From Profundibacter sp033851955 (GTDB taxonomy: Bacteria; Pseudomonadota; Alphaproteobacteria; Rhodobacterales; Rhodobacteraceae): a DNA stretch of 64,000 nucleotides. Below are positions 51,385 to 60,833 of the stretch, piece after piece (within the stretch, counting starts at the first letter, position 1; each line of letters starts with the position of its first letter). The stretch is taken from positions 138,594 to 202,593 of the forward strand of contig JAWSVK010000020.1 of assembly GCA_033851955.1 (NCBI GenBank), given 5' to 3'. Made by a program: the position numbers and the translations under genes. The notes under the pieces were generated by a model. The model had not been told where the DNA came from and searched no databases. It was given only the letters and a program-made list of their open reading frames with translations.

Positions 51385-52143
51385 ATGCAGGCCTATCTCA
51401 AAACCATCCTTGAGATCACCGATCAGGCCGAAGACATCCCCAAACGGTTCTTCCGCCAAAAACTCGACATCCAACACAAGGGCGACGACAGCCCCGTGAC
51501 CATCGCTGACCAAAAATGCGAGCGCTTCATTCGCGACCAGCTAGCGGTCCATTTCCCCGACCATTCAGTGCTGGGTGAAGAATACGGCCACAGCGACAAG
51601 GGCAGTGAATGGTTGTGGATTATCGACCCGATTGATGGCACGCGTTCGTTCATTTCAGGCATGCCGCTCTATAGCATGTTGATTGCGTTGCTGCGAGGCG
51701 GCGTGCCGCAAATCGGCGTGGTCCGGATGCCCGAACTGGGTGAGGTTTTCACGGGCAGTACCGAGGGCGCGTTCCTGAATGGGGAGCGCCTTGCCACATC
51801 GAAAACCACGGCGCTCGAAGACGCTTATCTCTACATAAATGAGGGCAACAAGATCGCGCTGGCGAACCCCGCACTGTTTCAACGCCTGTGCACAACGGGC
51901 CGTGAACAACGGCTTGGCTATGATGGTTACCCGCATATGCTGGTGGCAATGGGACACGCGGATGCTTGCGTTGATTACGATTTGGAGCCCTACGACTATC
52001 TACCACTGGTGCCGGTGGTAGAGGCCGCGGGTGGCATCATCACGGATTGGCACGGCGCACCTTTGGGCCTGAATTCAGACGGGCGCGTGGTCACGGCGGC
52101 CACCCTTAAATTACATCACGAACTCTTGGACATCTTGGGATAG
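51385..52143 (+). CDS. Inositol monophosphatase family phosphatase
   Basis: A 252-residue Mg-dependent phosphatase of the IMPase/HisN group. Motifs: SPVTIADQKCERFIR, GEEYG, then DPIDGTRSFISGMPLY with the metal ligands, and C-terminal LEPYDYLPLVPVVEAAGG. It could remove phosphate from histidinol phosphate, inositol phosphate or the product of the neighbouring kinases; in this setting the last is the simplest reading. It starts directly after the DeoR stop and stops 3 bp before the flavoprotein start. Confidence 0.88.
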   Translation: MQAYLKTILEITDQAEDIPKRFFRQKLDIQHKGDDSPVTIADQKCERFIRDQLAVHFPDHSVLGEEYGHSDKGSEWLWIIDPIDGTRSFISGMPLYSMLIALLRGGVPQIGVVRMPELGEVFTGSTEGAFLNGERLATSKTTALEDAYLYINEGNKIALANPALFQRLCTTGREQRLGYDGYPHMLVAMGHADACVDYDLEPYDYLPLVPVVEAAGGIITDWHGAPLGLNSDGRVVTAATLKLHHELLDILG

Positions 52144-52146
52144 ATC

Positions 52147-54564
52147 ATGGCAGATTTTGAAGTCAAACATTTGATCATTGGCGGTGGCATCATCGGCTGC
52201 TCAATTGCCTACCATCTGGCAAAGTCCGGTGAAAAAGACGTGGTTCTTTTGGAAAAGGCGGCCCTTACCGAAGGCGCGACATGGCATGCGGCAGGGTTGG
52301 TTGGGCAATTAAGGTCATCTCGTAACACCACGAGAATGCTGCAAAAATCTGTTGCCATGTATGACAAATTGCAAGCCGAGACCGGCCTGAATTCAGATTG
52401 GAAAAAAGTTGGCAGCTTGCGCTTGGCAGCCTCCAAAGATCGGATGCTCGAGGCCAAACGCCTGACCACAATGGCCCGCAGTTTTGGCTTGGAGATGAAC
52501 ATCATCTCACCCGATGAGGCCAAAGCCCTGTTCCCCTATATCGATACAAAAGGTCTGGAAGGCGCGGCCCATATCCCGTCTGATGGGCATGTCGATCCAG
52601 CCGGATTGTGCCAGTCCATCGCGGCCGGTGCACGGCTGCATGGGGCCGAATTAAAGCAAGGCATCAAGGTGTTGGACTTTACCGTGGTTGGTGGGCGCAT
52701 CACCGAAGTGATCACCAACCACGGCACCTATGCGGCAGAAACCGTCACACTGGCGTCGGGCATGTGGAGCCGCGAGCTGGGTGCAAAACTGGGGCTGACC
52801 ATCCCCGCTTGTGCCGTCGAGCATCAGTATATTGTCACCGAGCCAATCCCCGGTTTTCCCGAAAACCTGCCCACCCTGCGCGACCCTGATCGTCTGGTTT
52901 ATTATAAACCCGACGCAGGTGGGCGACTGGTGATTGGCGGCTACGAGGACGACACCGTGGCCTTTGGTGATCGTGGTATTCCCGGCGACTTTGTGCGCCA
53001 ATTGCTGCCCGACAATCTGGACCGTTTCGCGCCCTTGGCCGAATGCGCCGCCCAAGTGACCCCTGTGGTCAATCAGGTCGGCATCCGTCAAGTGATCAAC
53101 GGCCCGATCCCCTATTCATCAGATGGTGATTTCGTCATGGGGCCAGTGCCCGATTTCAGCAACCTAATGTTGGCCACTGGGTTCCTTTACGGTATTGCGG
53201 CCGGCGGCGGGGCTGGCGAAATGATCGCTGAATGGTTGATTGAGGGCCGCCCTTCGCTGGATCTGTGGCCACTGGACAACCGCCGCTTTGGCGCCCATCA
53301 CGGCGCCCGCGCCTTTATGTATCCGCGCGCAGTGGAACATTACGCGCATCACTACAAAATGCGCTATCCGGGGGCTGAGGCCGAAACCGTACGCGATTTG
53401 CGTCTCTCACCTCTACACAGCCGCCTAAAGGACAAAGGCGCGGTGTTTGGCAGTAAAAACGGCTGGGAGCGCCCGCTTTGGTTTGCGCCCAAAGGAGTGC
53501 CACCCGTGGATCAGCTCGACTTCTTGAAACCAGGTTGGAAGAAATTTGCAGCAGAGGAACATCGTGCCGTACGCGACGGCGTGACCCTGACGGATCAGAG
53601 CAGTTTCGCCAAATTCGAGTTGCTCGGGGCGGGCGCGTTTGATGCGATCCAAGGCATGGCCGTGTCCAACATGGACAAGCCAAATGGCACGGTGATCTAT
53701 ACTCAACTGTGCAACGAGCGCGGTGGGATAGAGGCCGATCTGACCATCACGCGGCTGGCCGAAAACCATTTCTACATCGTTACAGGCGCCGGATTTGGCG
53801 TGCATGACAGCGACTGGATCAGGCAAAATCTGCCCCGTGATAGCACGGCCGTTTTGGTTGAAGTCACTTCGGCCCGCGCTGTGATCAACATCGCCGGACC
53901 AAAGGCGCGTGATGTGTTGGCGGCGGCCTGCGAGAATGATGTGACAAACGCGGGTTTTCCCTTTGCCACATGTCGCGACATTCTGATCGGCGCGGCCCCT
54001 GTTCGCGCCATTCGGATCGGCTATGTCGGCGAGCTTGGTTGGGAGCTGCACATCCCCACCGAATTCGCGCTCTATGTTTACGATCTGCTGAACGAGCATG
54101 GCGTCGCCCATGGTATCTGTGACATTGGTTATCGGGCCATCGACAGCCTGAGGCTGGAGAAGGGATATCTTTATTGGAGCGCCGACATCACACCGGATTA
54201 TACGCCTATTGAGGCCGGGCTTGGGTTTCGGGTGCACCTAAAATCCAAGGGCAGTTTTCTAGGCCGTGACGTGCTTGAAGCACAAAAATCAGGTGGGGTT
54301 GCGCAGCGCCTATGTTGCTTTACCTCTGAAGAGGAATTGCCCGTGTTTGGCGGCGAAACCATCCTGCTGGATGGTGAAGTTGTATCGCTTGCCAGCAGCG
54401 CGGGTTTTGGGGTCACTGTGGGGAAAACCATTCTTTACGGATACCTGCCGGACAAGCTGTGCGACCGGAACGCATTTGAATTGGAGGCCTTTGGTGAACG
54501 TCACCAAATCATGCGCGTTGATGCGCCCCTTTATGACCCTGCCAATTCGCGGCTAAAAGCATAA
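52147..54564 (+). CDS. Dimethylglycine/sarcosine dehydrogenase-like flavoprotein, copy 2
   Basis: An 805-residue paralogue of the gene at 43050 with the same two halves: FAD domain (LIIGGGIIGCSIAYHLAKSG; ATWHAAGLVGQLRSS with the covalent-FAD histidine) and folate-binding T-protein-like half (DQSSFAKFELLGAGAFDAI; YVGELGWELHIP; SADITPDYTPIEAGLGF). Differences across the FAD half suggest the pair act on different methyl donors or on consecutive methyl groups. It follows the phosphatase by 3 bp and precedes a kinase gene by 13 bp. Confidence 0.92.
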   Translation: MADFEVKHLIIGGGIIGCSIAYHLAKSGEKDVVLLEKAALTEGATWHAAGLVGQLRSSRNTTRMLQKSVAMYDKLQAETGLNSDWKKVGSLRLAASKDRMLEAKRLTTMARSFGLEMNIISPDEAKALFPYIDTKGLEGAAHIPSDGHVDPAGLCQSIAAGARLHGAELKQGIKVLDFTVVGGRITEVITNHGTYAAETVTLASGMWSRELGAKLGLTIPACAVEHQYIVTEPIPGFPENLPTLRDPDRLVYYKPDAGGRLVIGGYEDDTVAFGDRGIPGDFVRQLLPDNLDRFAPLAECAAQVTPVVNQVGIRQVINGPIPYSSDGDFVMGPVPDFSNLMLATGFLYGIAAGGGAGEMIAEWLIEGRPSLDLWPLDNRRFGAHHGARAFMYPRAVEHYAHHYKMRYPGAEAETVRDLRLSPLHSRLKDKGAVFGSKNGWERPLWFAPKGVPPVDQLDFLKPGWKKFAAEEHRAVRDGVTLTDQSSFAKFELLGAGAFDAIQGMAVSNMDKPNGTVIYTQLCNERGGIEADLTITRLAENHFYIVTGAGFGVHDSDWIRQNLPRDSTAVLVEVTSARAVINIAGPKARDVLAAACENDVTNAGFPFATCRDILIGAAPVRAIRIGYVGELGWELHIPTEFALYVYDLLNEHGVAHGICDIGYRAIDSLRLEKGYLYWSADITPDYTPIEAGLGFRVHLKSKGSFLGRDVLEAQKSGGVAQRLCCFTSEEELPVFGGETILLDGEVVSLASSAGFGVTVGKTILYGYLPDKLCDRNAFELEAFGERHQIMRVDAPLYDPANSRLKA

Positions 54565-54577
54565 TCAGGAGGAACCG

Positions 54578-55501
54578 ATGACCGAAAACCGAGAGACGAT
54601 CCACGCCGTGCTACAGAACCTTCCGCAGTTTGAGGATGTACCCCAAGACAGCTATTCCGCTGTGCGGTTGGGAGGATTAACAAACCTTGTTTACCGCATT
54701 GAAACAGCGGATGAAAACCTGATCGTGCGCATTCCGGGCACGGGCACAGAGGATTATATCGACCGCGCTGTGGAATTGCACAATGCGCAGGCCGCCTATC
54801 AAGCTGGCGTGTCCCCCGAAATTCTTTGGGCTAACAGTGGCAGTGGCGTGATGATCAGCCGTTGTGTTGATGCTGTAACGATGACAGATGATCAGTTTTC
54901 TAAACGCCGCGGAAGTGCTGCACGCGCAGGAATTGCGTTGGCCAAGTTGCACAACTCTGGCAAAGAATTTCAATTTCGATTTGAACTGTTTGCGATGATC
55001 GACGACTATTTGGATATTCTGGCGGGCAAGGACACCAGCCTACCGGACGGCTATGCCGAAGTCATCAAGGCAGCCCAACCGGTGAAACAGATATTGGCCG
55101 ACCACCCTGTCCCGCTGGCCCCCTGTCATTGCGATCCTTTGTGTGAGAATTTTTTGGATGCTGGTGACGTCATGTGGATCATCGATTGGGAATATTCAGG
55201 CATGAATGACCCCCTGTGGGACCTTGGAGATTTGTCTGTTGAGGCTGGATTTAGCACGGCCCAAGATATGGAAATGTTGCGCGCATATTACGGTGCTGAG
55301 CCATCTAGTGCGCAGATCGGACGCATGGTGATCTACAAGGCGATGTGTGATTTGCTGTGGACCCTTTGGGGGTTGATCCAACATGCCGACGCCAATCCGG
55401 TCGAGGATTTTTGGGCCTACGCAACAGGTCGGTTCTCTCGCTGCAAAGCGCTGATGCAAACGGCAGAATTCGAGGCGCATTTGATTGCGGTTCAGGCGTA
55501 A
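54578..55501 (+). CDS. Choline kinase-like phosphotransferase, copy 2
   Basis: A 307-residue protein of the choline/ethanolamine kinase family. Nucleotide loop GGLTNLVYRI; catalytic loop PCHCDPLCENFL; then WIIDWEYSGMNDPLWDLGD with the Mg ligand. AGGAGGA precedes the start. It is the last gene of the plus-strand arm and only distantly related to the kinase at 45502, so the substrates may differ. Confidence 0.88.
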   Translation: MTENRETIHAVLQNLPQFEDVPQDSYSAVRLGGLTNLVYRIETADENLIVRIPGTGTEDYIDRAVELHNAQAAYQAGVSPEILWANSGSGVMISRCVDAVTMTDDQFSKRRGSAARAGIALAKLHNSGKEFQFRFELFAMIDDYLDILAGKDTSLPDGYAEVIKAAQPVKQILADHPVPLAPCHCDPLCENFLDAGDVMWIIDWEYSGMNDPLWDLGDLSVEAGFSTAQDMEMLRAYYGAEPSSAQIGRMVIYKAMCDLLWTLWGLIQHADANPVEDFWAYATGRFSRCKALMQTAEFEAHLIAVQA

Positions 55502-55561
55502 TTTCAACCGAACGGAGCGCCTATCGGCGCACTCTATTTTTGGCGCCTTACGGCGCGTTTC

Positions 55562-55592
55562 GCTCCGCTCGGGGATATTTGTGGAACAAAAA
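55562..55592 (-). repeat. Dispersed intergenic repeat, copy 5 (diverged)
   Basis: GGGGATATTTGTGGAACAAA followed by AATG, matching the AT-rich half of copies 3 and 4, in the convergent gap between the kinase and histidine kinase genes. Confidence 0.5.
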
Positions 55593-55601
55593 TGTTGGCG
55601 G

Positions 55602-58166
55602 TCAGCCTTTCATAGCGATTGTTGCAAGAGTTTCATCAATAGCCAATTGTAGATCCTCGCTTGTAAGCGGTTTTTCAAGGCATTTGACACGGGGCTCATG
55701 CCCGTCAGAATAAGGGTGCGTTTGCGGCATCCGACCTGAAGCAACAATAACTTGGGTGGTCGGGCAACGCGCCAAACATTTACGTGCAATCGTCCAGCCA
55801 GATTGACCCTGATCCAAATGTAAATCAGTCAACACCAGATCCAAAGCTCGACTGGTATCGAGTGCTTTGTCGGCCTCGGCGAAGGTTGCGACCTCAATCA
55901 CCTGATATCCCATTCCAGTCAGCTGTTTTGATGTCTCGGCCATTGAAATTGGGTCGTCCTCAACCAACAATGCGGAACGCATGAGGTTGTGTGGGGTATG
56001 CTCGGTTTGTGGTTGATGTAGTGGCATCGACAGCACCACAGTGGTGCCCACACCGACATCACTGGTGATCTGGATATCGCCTCCTGTTTGTTTGATAAAT
56101 CCATAGACCATCGGCAGGCCAAGCCCCGTGCCCTGCCCGTCTTTGCGCGCAGTAAAGAAGGGTTCAAGAGAGCGGGCTACAACCGCATCATCCATGCCGC
56201 AGCCCGTATCGGCGATTTGGATAGTGGCGGATGTGTCACCCGATTTGGCGACCAAAATTTGGATGTTTCCCGCACTCTCAATGGCGTGGTTCGCGTTCAG
56301 GCACAAATTGAGAATGGCGCTCTCTAGCTGGCCAGGATCAACGCGGACATGCAATTTTTCGCCCGTGGTGACGGCTTGCAGTTTCACCTCAGGTTTCAGG
56401 CCAATGCTCACCAAATCGCACAACCCATCGACCAACTCATTCAGCTCGACTACCTCGGGCGCTAGGCGTTGCTTGCGTGCAAAGGTCAATAAACGCTGGG
56501 TCAAAGACGTGCCCAAGTCCGCCGCGTTTTCCATACGTTGCAACAATGTTTCATTCGAGACTTTGCGGTTGTTCGATTGCAGCAAATGGATATTGGCGGT
56601 GATCGCAGACAGCACATTGCCAAAATCATGCGCCACTTCGCCGGTCACTTTGCCAAGGCTTTCGATGTGCTGGATTTGGCGCAACCTATTTTCCATCTCG
56701 CGGCGCTCGGTTATGTCAGTGAAGAGCCAGATGCCGCCCCCGTCGGGCAACCGTGAGCAGCGAATTTCGAGGCTCTGGCCCTGAGTGTCTTTCAATTCAA
56801 CAAATCCGCGAAAGTTGGTGTCAATTTTGGCCTCATTCGCCTGCGTCGCGAAACATGTCAGCTGCAACAACTCAATGATTGTTGGCTTGCGCGAAAGCAC
56901 AGAAGGCTTCAGCCGCAAAACCGTGGTGAAATTTGGGTTTGCTGCCGTCAATTGGCCCGTATTGGTGGTGATCGCGACCCCTTCGGCGATATTAGCAAAT
57001 GTTTTTTCGAACATCGCATTTTTCTGGTTTAACTGCCGGTTCGAGCGGTCAAGCCGCAAAGCGTTGGCCCGAAACACCCAAAAAGATCGATGCAATTTGC
57101 CAATTTCGTCATCTGCTATTGGCTCACGATTCAATCGTGTGCTGCGATCACCTTGGGCGAGACGCAGCATGGCATCGGATATCCCCTTAATATTACTGGT
57201 GACATAGCTTGAGACAAAAATCGAAGCCAGTAGCGCAATCGCGACTGCGCCAAGGCCAACAATCAGGATTACAACCTTGGAGAAATCGATTGAAATGGTG
57301 GTTTTTAACCGCTCTACCGCCAAAAAATCTCCGGCGTTATTGGCAAATTTCGTCGCAAGTTCGCTGGCGGTGCTGGCATGGTATTGGATCCGAGACAACG
57401 CATTTTGACTCTCGAGCCGATGCAACAATTCACGTCGGCGTACCGCGAAAAGCCCAGCCTCGCCCGTTGATATATCTCCGAGCAACTGGTATATTTCCAA
57501 TTGGTCTTGGTCAGCACTTGCGTGAATAAAAGCAAGATGAAAGCGCTGAAAATTCCGCCTGCGTTCCCCAACGCCCAACAGGTTTTCAGCGTTTCCAGCC
57601 GCGACCAATTCATTCGCCATCCCCTGCAACAACTGCCAATTGCGCTGCGCAGAACTGTCGAGCGCTTGATCAGTGGCCAGACGGTAGAACCGTCTTTCAA
57701 GGTGGGAAAGTTTGGCGTTAAACGACTGGGTGATATCTCGTTCAGAGTTCAACCGTTCCACCGCTCCGGCCAAATCAGTGATGGCTGATTTCATCTGCTG
57801 CGCGACAGTGGCAATTTCCCTCTCAAAAGCCCCGGCCGGAGGCAACGAAGTGTCCTCATCGAGCGGCCATGCGATTAACATCGGCGCCAACACCTCAAGT
57901 AACAATTGGCCCTCTTGCTCAATCAGATAAGAGGACTTCAGGTTAAGCAAAAACGGCGCGCTGGTCGCAATATCCGAGGATTGCTTTGACAATTGAAGGG
58001 CGCGCGCGACCTGAGTTAGGGTCTGGCTGTGCAGCCGCTCCAAGCGATTGCTTGCGCGATCCAACGCATTCCACGCGATGCCCCCAACAAACATGGTCGA
58101 CGCTGCCAACAGCGCCAAAGCAATCCACAGCCGTTGGCGAATGTCGGGGTGTAACAACCAGCGCAT
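55602..58166 (-). CDS. Hybrid sensor histidine kinase
   Basis: An 854-residue membrane kinase. Transmembrane segments near residues 14-36 and 295-320 enclose a periplasmic sensor region of about 260 residues, followed by HAMP (LAQGDRSTRLNREPIADDEIGKLH), a PAS-like region, HisKA with GEVAHDFGNVL (phospho-His), the ATPase domain (NLCLNANHAI, DTGCGMD, GQGTGLGLPM) and a C-terminal receiver (LLVEDDPIS, DLVLTDLHLDQG). Its ATG overlaps the response-regulator stop by one base (TAATG). The periplasmic part may bind the orphan binding protein at 59142. Confidence 0.93.
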   Translation of the reverse strand: MRWLLHPDIRQRLWIALALLAASTMFVGGIAWNALDRASNRLERLHSQTLTQVARALQLSKQSSDIATSAPFLLNLKSSYLIEQEGQLLLEVLAPMLIAWPLDEDTSLPPAGAFEREIATVAQQMKSAITDLAGAVERLNSERDITQSFNAKLSHLERRFYRLATDQALDSSAQRNWQLLQGMANELVAAGNAENLLGVGERRRNFQRFHLAFIHASADQDQLEIYQLLGDISTGEAGLFAVRRRELLHRLESQNALSRIQYHASTASELATKFANNAGDFLAVERLKTTISIDFSKVVILIVGLGAVAIALLASIFVSSYVTSNIKGISDAMLRLAQGDRSTRLNREPIADDEIGKLHRSFWVFRANALRLDRSNRQLNQKNAMFEKTFANIAEGVAITTNTGQLTAANPNFTTVLRLKPSVLSRKPTIIELLQLTCFATQANEAKIDTNFRGFVELKDTQGQSLEIRCSRLPDGGGIWLFTDITERREMENRLRQIQHIESLGKVTGEVAHDFGNVLSAITANIHLLQSNNRKVSNETLLQRMENAADLGTSLTQRLLTFARKQRLAPEVVELNELVDGLCDLVSIGLKPEVKLQAVTTGEKLHVRVDPGQLESAILNLCLNANHAIESAGNIQILVAKSGDTSATIQIADTGCGMDDAVVARSLEPFFTARKDGQGTGLGLPMVYGFIKQTGGDIQITSDVGVGTTVVLSMPLHQPQTEHTPHNLMRSALLVEDDPISMAETSKQLTGMGYQVIEVATFAEADKALDTSRALDLVLTDLHLDQGQSGWTIARKCLARCPTTQVIVASGRMPQTHPYSDGHEPRVKCLEKPLTSEDLQLAIDETLATIAMKG

Positions 58167-58927
58167 TACGTCCCTTTGTTTTTCTTGCCCCCATCAGGGG
58201 CGCGTACAAAAATATACCCAAGCCCACGCCGGGTTTGTAGATGTTCAGGTTTTGAAGGCACCGCCTCAATTTTGCGACGTAACCTCAGGATCAACACATC
58301 AATCGTCCGGTCCACGTAATGTGACAGATCGCTGCCAAGCTGCGCCAGTAAATCTTCGCGTGGAAGAATTTCGTCGGGTTTGCGCAGGAACACCTCTAAC
58401 AGGCGGTATTCACCATTTGTCAGCGGGATTTCCACGCCTTCACGGTCATGCAATTCCCGTAGGGTTCGATCTAAAATCTTGTCGCCGAATGTGATGGTGT
58501 CATGATCCTTCGGCACCGCTTGGGTTGCATTTTCAACCTTACCATAACGGCGCAAAACGGCGCGGATGCGGGCCAACAACTCGCGCGGGTTAAACGGTTT
58601 CATCAGATAATCATCCGCGCCAGCCTCAAGCCCAAGGATTTGGTCAGCCTCATCGCCAACCCCCGTCAACATCACAATCGGCAGGTCCAGATTCTCGCGA
58701 ATGTGGATCGCCAAAGATAGCCCGCTCTCCCCCCCCAAACGCAAATCAATCAACGCAAGGTCAACGTCTGGTTTCTCACCAAGTTCAAAAAAGTCACGGC
58801 TACCAGCCATTGGAAGTGGATCAAACCCATTTTCTTGCAACAATTCTTTAAGGGCCAAACGCACATCCGGATCATCATCGATGATCGCGATTTTGGCCAA
58901 CTCTCTAACAGGACTATCTTTGTTCAT
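58166..58927 (-). CDS. OmpR-type response regulator
   Basis: A 253-residue regulator: receiver domain (IAIIDDDPDVRLAL, phospho-acceptor in LALIDLRLGGESG, LTGVGDE) and a winged-helix DNA-binding domain (LRELHDREGVEIPLTNGEYRLL, HYVDRTIDVLILRLRRKIE). It is translated just ahead of the hybrid kinase and probably controls the divergent binding-protein gene. The ATG at 58927 was chosen over TTG at 58933. Confidence 0.94.
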   Translation of the reverse strand: MNKDSPVRELAKIAIIDDDPDVRLALKELLQENGFDPLPMAGSRDFFELGEKPDVDLALIDLRLGGESGLSLAIHIRENLDLPIVMLTGVGDEADQILGLEAGADDYLMKPFNPRELLARIRAVLRRYGKVENATQAVPKDHDTITFGDKILDRTLRELHDREGVEIPLTNGEYRLLEVFLRKPDEILPREDLLAQLGSDLSHYVDRTIDVLILRLRRKIEAVPSKPEHLQTRRGLGYIFVRAPDGGKKNKGT

Positions 58928-59141
58928 CAGCAACCACTTCTTGTTAGGCTTCCAAATCAGTCTTGCACGTCTTGCCCGTGAAAATCTCGTTTTATTTGAC
59001 CAAGGGCTAAAAACCTATAAGAATTGAACAAATTATAAGCTAATTGGCAGATTTTCCCCTAAACTTAAACAAAGGAACGGATACCCGCCACTTGGCCGCA
59101 AGGCTCGAGCCCGTCTAATTTATACCATCAGGGAGACTGTT

Positions 59142-60155
59142 ATGAAAAGCACGGACACGCTAGGCTTTGCTGCCTTGGCCACCCTACTTGCAACAGGCTG
59201 CGCGTTTTCCGGCGATCTAAATGTGGCTTGCAGCAACGAGCAAGGTTGGTGTGATTTGATGGCCAGCGCTTTTGAAGAGGCCACAGGCATCGACGTCGCC
59301 ATAGAGCGTAAATCTACCGGTGAAACGCTGGCTCAGGTCCGGGCCCAAGCCGCCGACCCGAAGATAGATGTCTGGTGGGGCGGCACGGGTGATCCACATT
59401 TGATCGCGGCGGCAGAAGGGCTAACGCAGGTATCAGACGTGGACACCTCTGAATTGCTGGGCTGGGCCGTGAATTTTGCTAATATTTCCGGCGGCAGAAC
59501 CGTCGGCATCCACGCGGGCGCATTGGGCATTGGCTATAACATTGATGTTTTGAATGGAAAAGGCATCGCGCCGCCTGCATGTTGGAAAGACCTGACAAAC
59601 CCCGGATACAAAGGGGAAATTCAAATGGCCAACCCAAATTCCTCGGGCACGGCTTACACCCAGCTTGCCACATTTGTACAAGTTTTCGGCGAAGATGAAG
59701 CCTTTGGCCTGTTGACAAAAATTGGCGAGAATGTGAACACTTATACCAAATCAGGATCGGCTCCGACCAAAGCCGCCGCCCGTGGTGAAACTGGCATTTC
59801 GGTCGGCTTTATGCATCATATGGTGATGCTGACAAATACCGGATTCCCGTTGGAAATCGTATCGCCTTGCGAGGGGACGGGTTATGAGGTTGGCGGGGTC
59901 AGCATAATTCGGGGTGCCAAGAACTTTGAGGAAGCCAAAGCATGGGTCGAGTTTGCCATCAGCGCACCGGCCCAATCGCTTGGCCGCAAGGTTGGTGTTT
60001 ACAACGTGCCGTCAAACTCAAATTCCACGGTGCCACCTGAAGCGCCACGTCTGGAAACCATCAAACTGATCGACTACGATTTTGCCACCTATGGCGCAAC
60101 AACAACCCGCGAACGCCTGCTGGCACGTTGGGACAAAGAAGTTAGGCCGGACTAA
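59142..60155 (+). CDS. Orphan extracellular solute-binding protein (AfuA/PgtC-like)
   Basis: A 337-residue binding protein of the iron(III)/phosphosugar type, with an N-terminal signal peptide ending near LLATGCAFSG, which may be a lipobox. Features: VACSNEQGWCDLMASAFEEATGI, IDVWWGGTGDPH, GALGIGYNIDVL and RGAKNFEEAKAWVEFA. No ABC permease or ATPase follows. Together with the divergent regulator and hybrid kinase this resembles systems where a binding protein presents ligand to the kinase, such as PgtC with PgtB and PgtA. Promoter lies in the 214-bp gap. Confidence 0.88.
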   Translation: MKSTDTLGFAALATLLATGCAFSGDLNVACSNEQGWCDLMASAFEEATGIDVAIERKSTGETLAQVRAQAADPKIDVWWGGTGDPHLIAAAEGLTQVSDVDTSELLGWAVNFANISGGRTVGIHAGALGIGYNIDVLNGKGIAPPACWKDLTNPGYKGEIQMANPNSSGTAYTQLATFVQVFGEDEAFGLLTKIGENVNTYTKSGSAPTKAAARGETGISVGFMHHMVMLTNTGFPLEIVSPCEGTGYEVGGVSIIRGAKNFEEAKAWVEFAISAPAQSLGRKVGVYNVPSNSNSTVPPEAPRLETIKLIDYDFATYGATTTRERLLARWDKEVRPD

Positions 60156-60351
60156 TGCGCATAAGGCTGAGTGCCTTTTGTACGTAGAGCTAAGCTCGAC
60201 ATTTTTCACAATATACATTCTGCTATTGCGATGCGAAACGAAATGCGCGTTTGATTTGGCAGGGCAAAGACCTATAATGAAACGGCAGTTAGCACCGGCA
60301 CCAAATGTTAGGCTGGCATAACATTTACGCCCAAACGAAAAAGAGATTACT

Positions 60352-60576
60352 ATGGCTGAACATGAACTGAACGCAGAAGGCCTGAGCTGTCCAATGCCTA
60401 TTTTGAAGGCGAAAAAAGCTCTCAAAGGCATGGCCGTGGGCGACGTCTTGAAGATCCGCTCGACCGATGCAGGGTCGGTTGCCGATTTCGCAGCCTTTTG
60501 CACCCACACGGGCAATGAGCTGTTAAGCTCATCTTCCGAGGGTGATGTCTATCTATTTGAAATTAAACGCTCTTAA
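60352..60576 (+). CDS. tusA: TusA family sulfurtransferase
   Basis: A 74-residue sulfur carrier with the conserved CPxP motif (LSCPMPILKAKKAL), whose Cys carries a persulfide, and the family's GDVLKIRSTDAGS strand. In bacteria such proteins deliver sulfur to tRNA thiolation, molybdenum cofactor or thiosulfate assimilation. The YeeE/YedE transporter two genes on is its common partner. Confidence 0.93.
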   Translation: MAEHELNAEGLSCPMPILKAKKALKGMAVGDVLKIRSTDAGSVADFAAFCTHTGNELLSSSSEGDVYLFEIKRS

Positions 60577-60632
60577 GCGTAACCTGAAAGACCTGCGTGT
60601 ATAGCGGAGTTTTTCATTTGTCGGGCCGCTCG

Positions 60633-60833
60633 TCACACTTTACAGTGTTTCTCGCTGGTGGCAAAGAAAGCCGTCAGGCTTGATAAACTTTTGGGGTTCA
60701 AAGGGCGTTTGACGTTGAGCCAAATTACCGCGATACCCCATTGGTATCCGGCTGCAAACGCGACGATTAGAACCGTGGATGAAAGCCGACGGAACCAACC
60801 AAGGCCAAGCGCCCTATAAGAAGAGACAAGCAT
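60633..60833 (-). CDS. Possible small membrane protein, divergent from cysG
   Basis: A 66-codon ORF whose ATG overlaps the cysG ATG on the opposite strand. It has one clear hydrophobic segment (LSSTVLIVAFAAGYQWGIAVIW) with basic residues before it, and a polar tail. The protein looks plausible, but no convincing ribosome site and no recognised family. The rest of the gap 60577-60831 shows nothing else. Confidence 0.3.
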   Translation of the reverse strand: MLVSSYRALGLGWFRRLSSTVLIVAFAAGYQWGIAVIWLNVKRPLNPKSLSSLTAFFATSEKHCKV

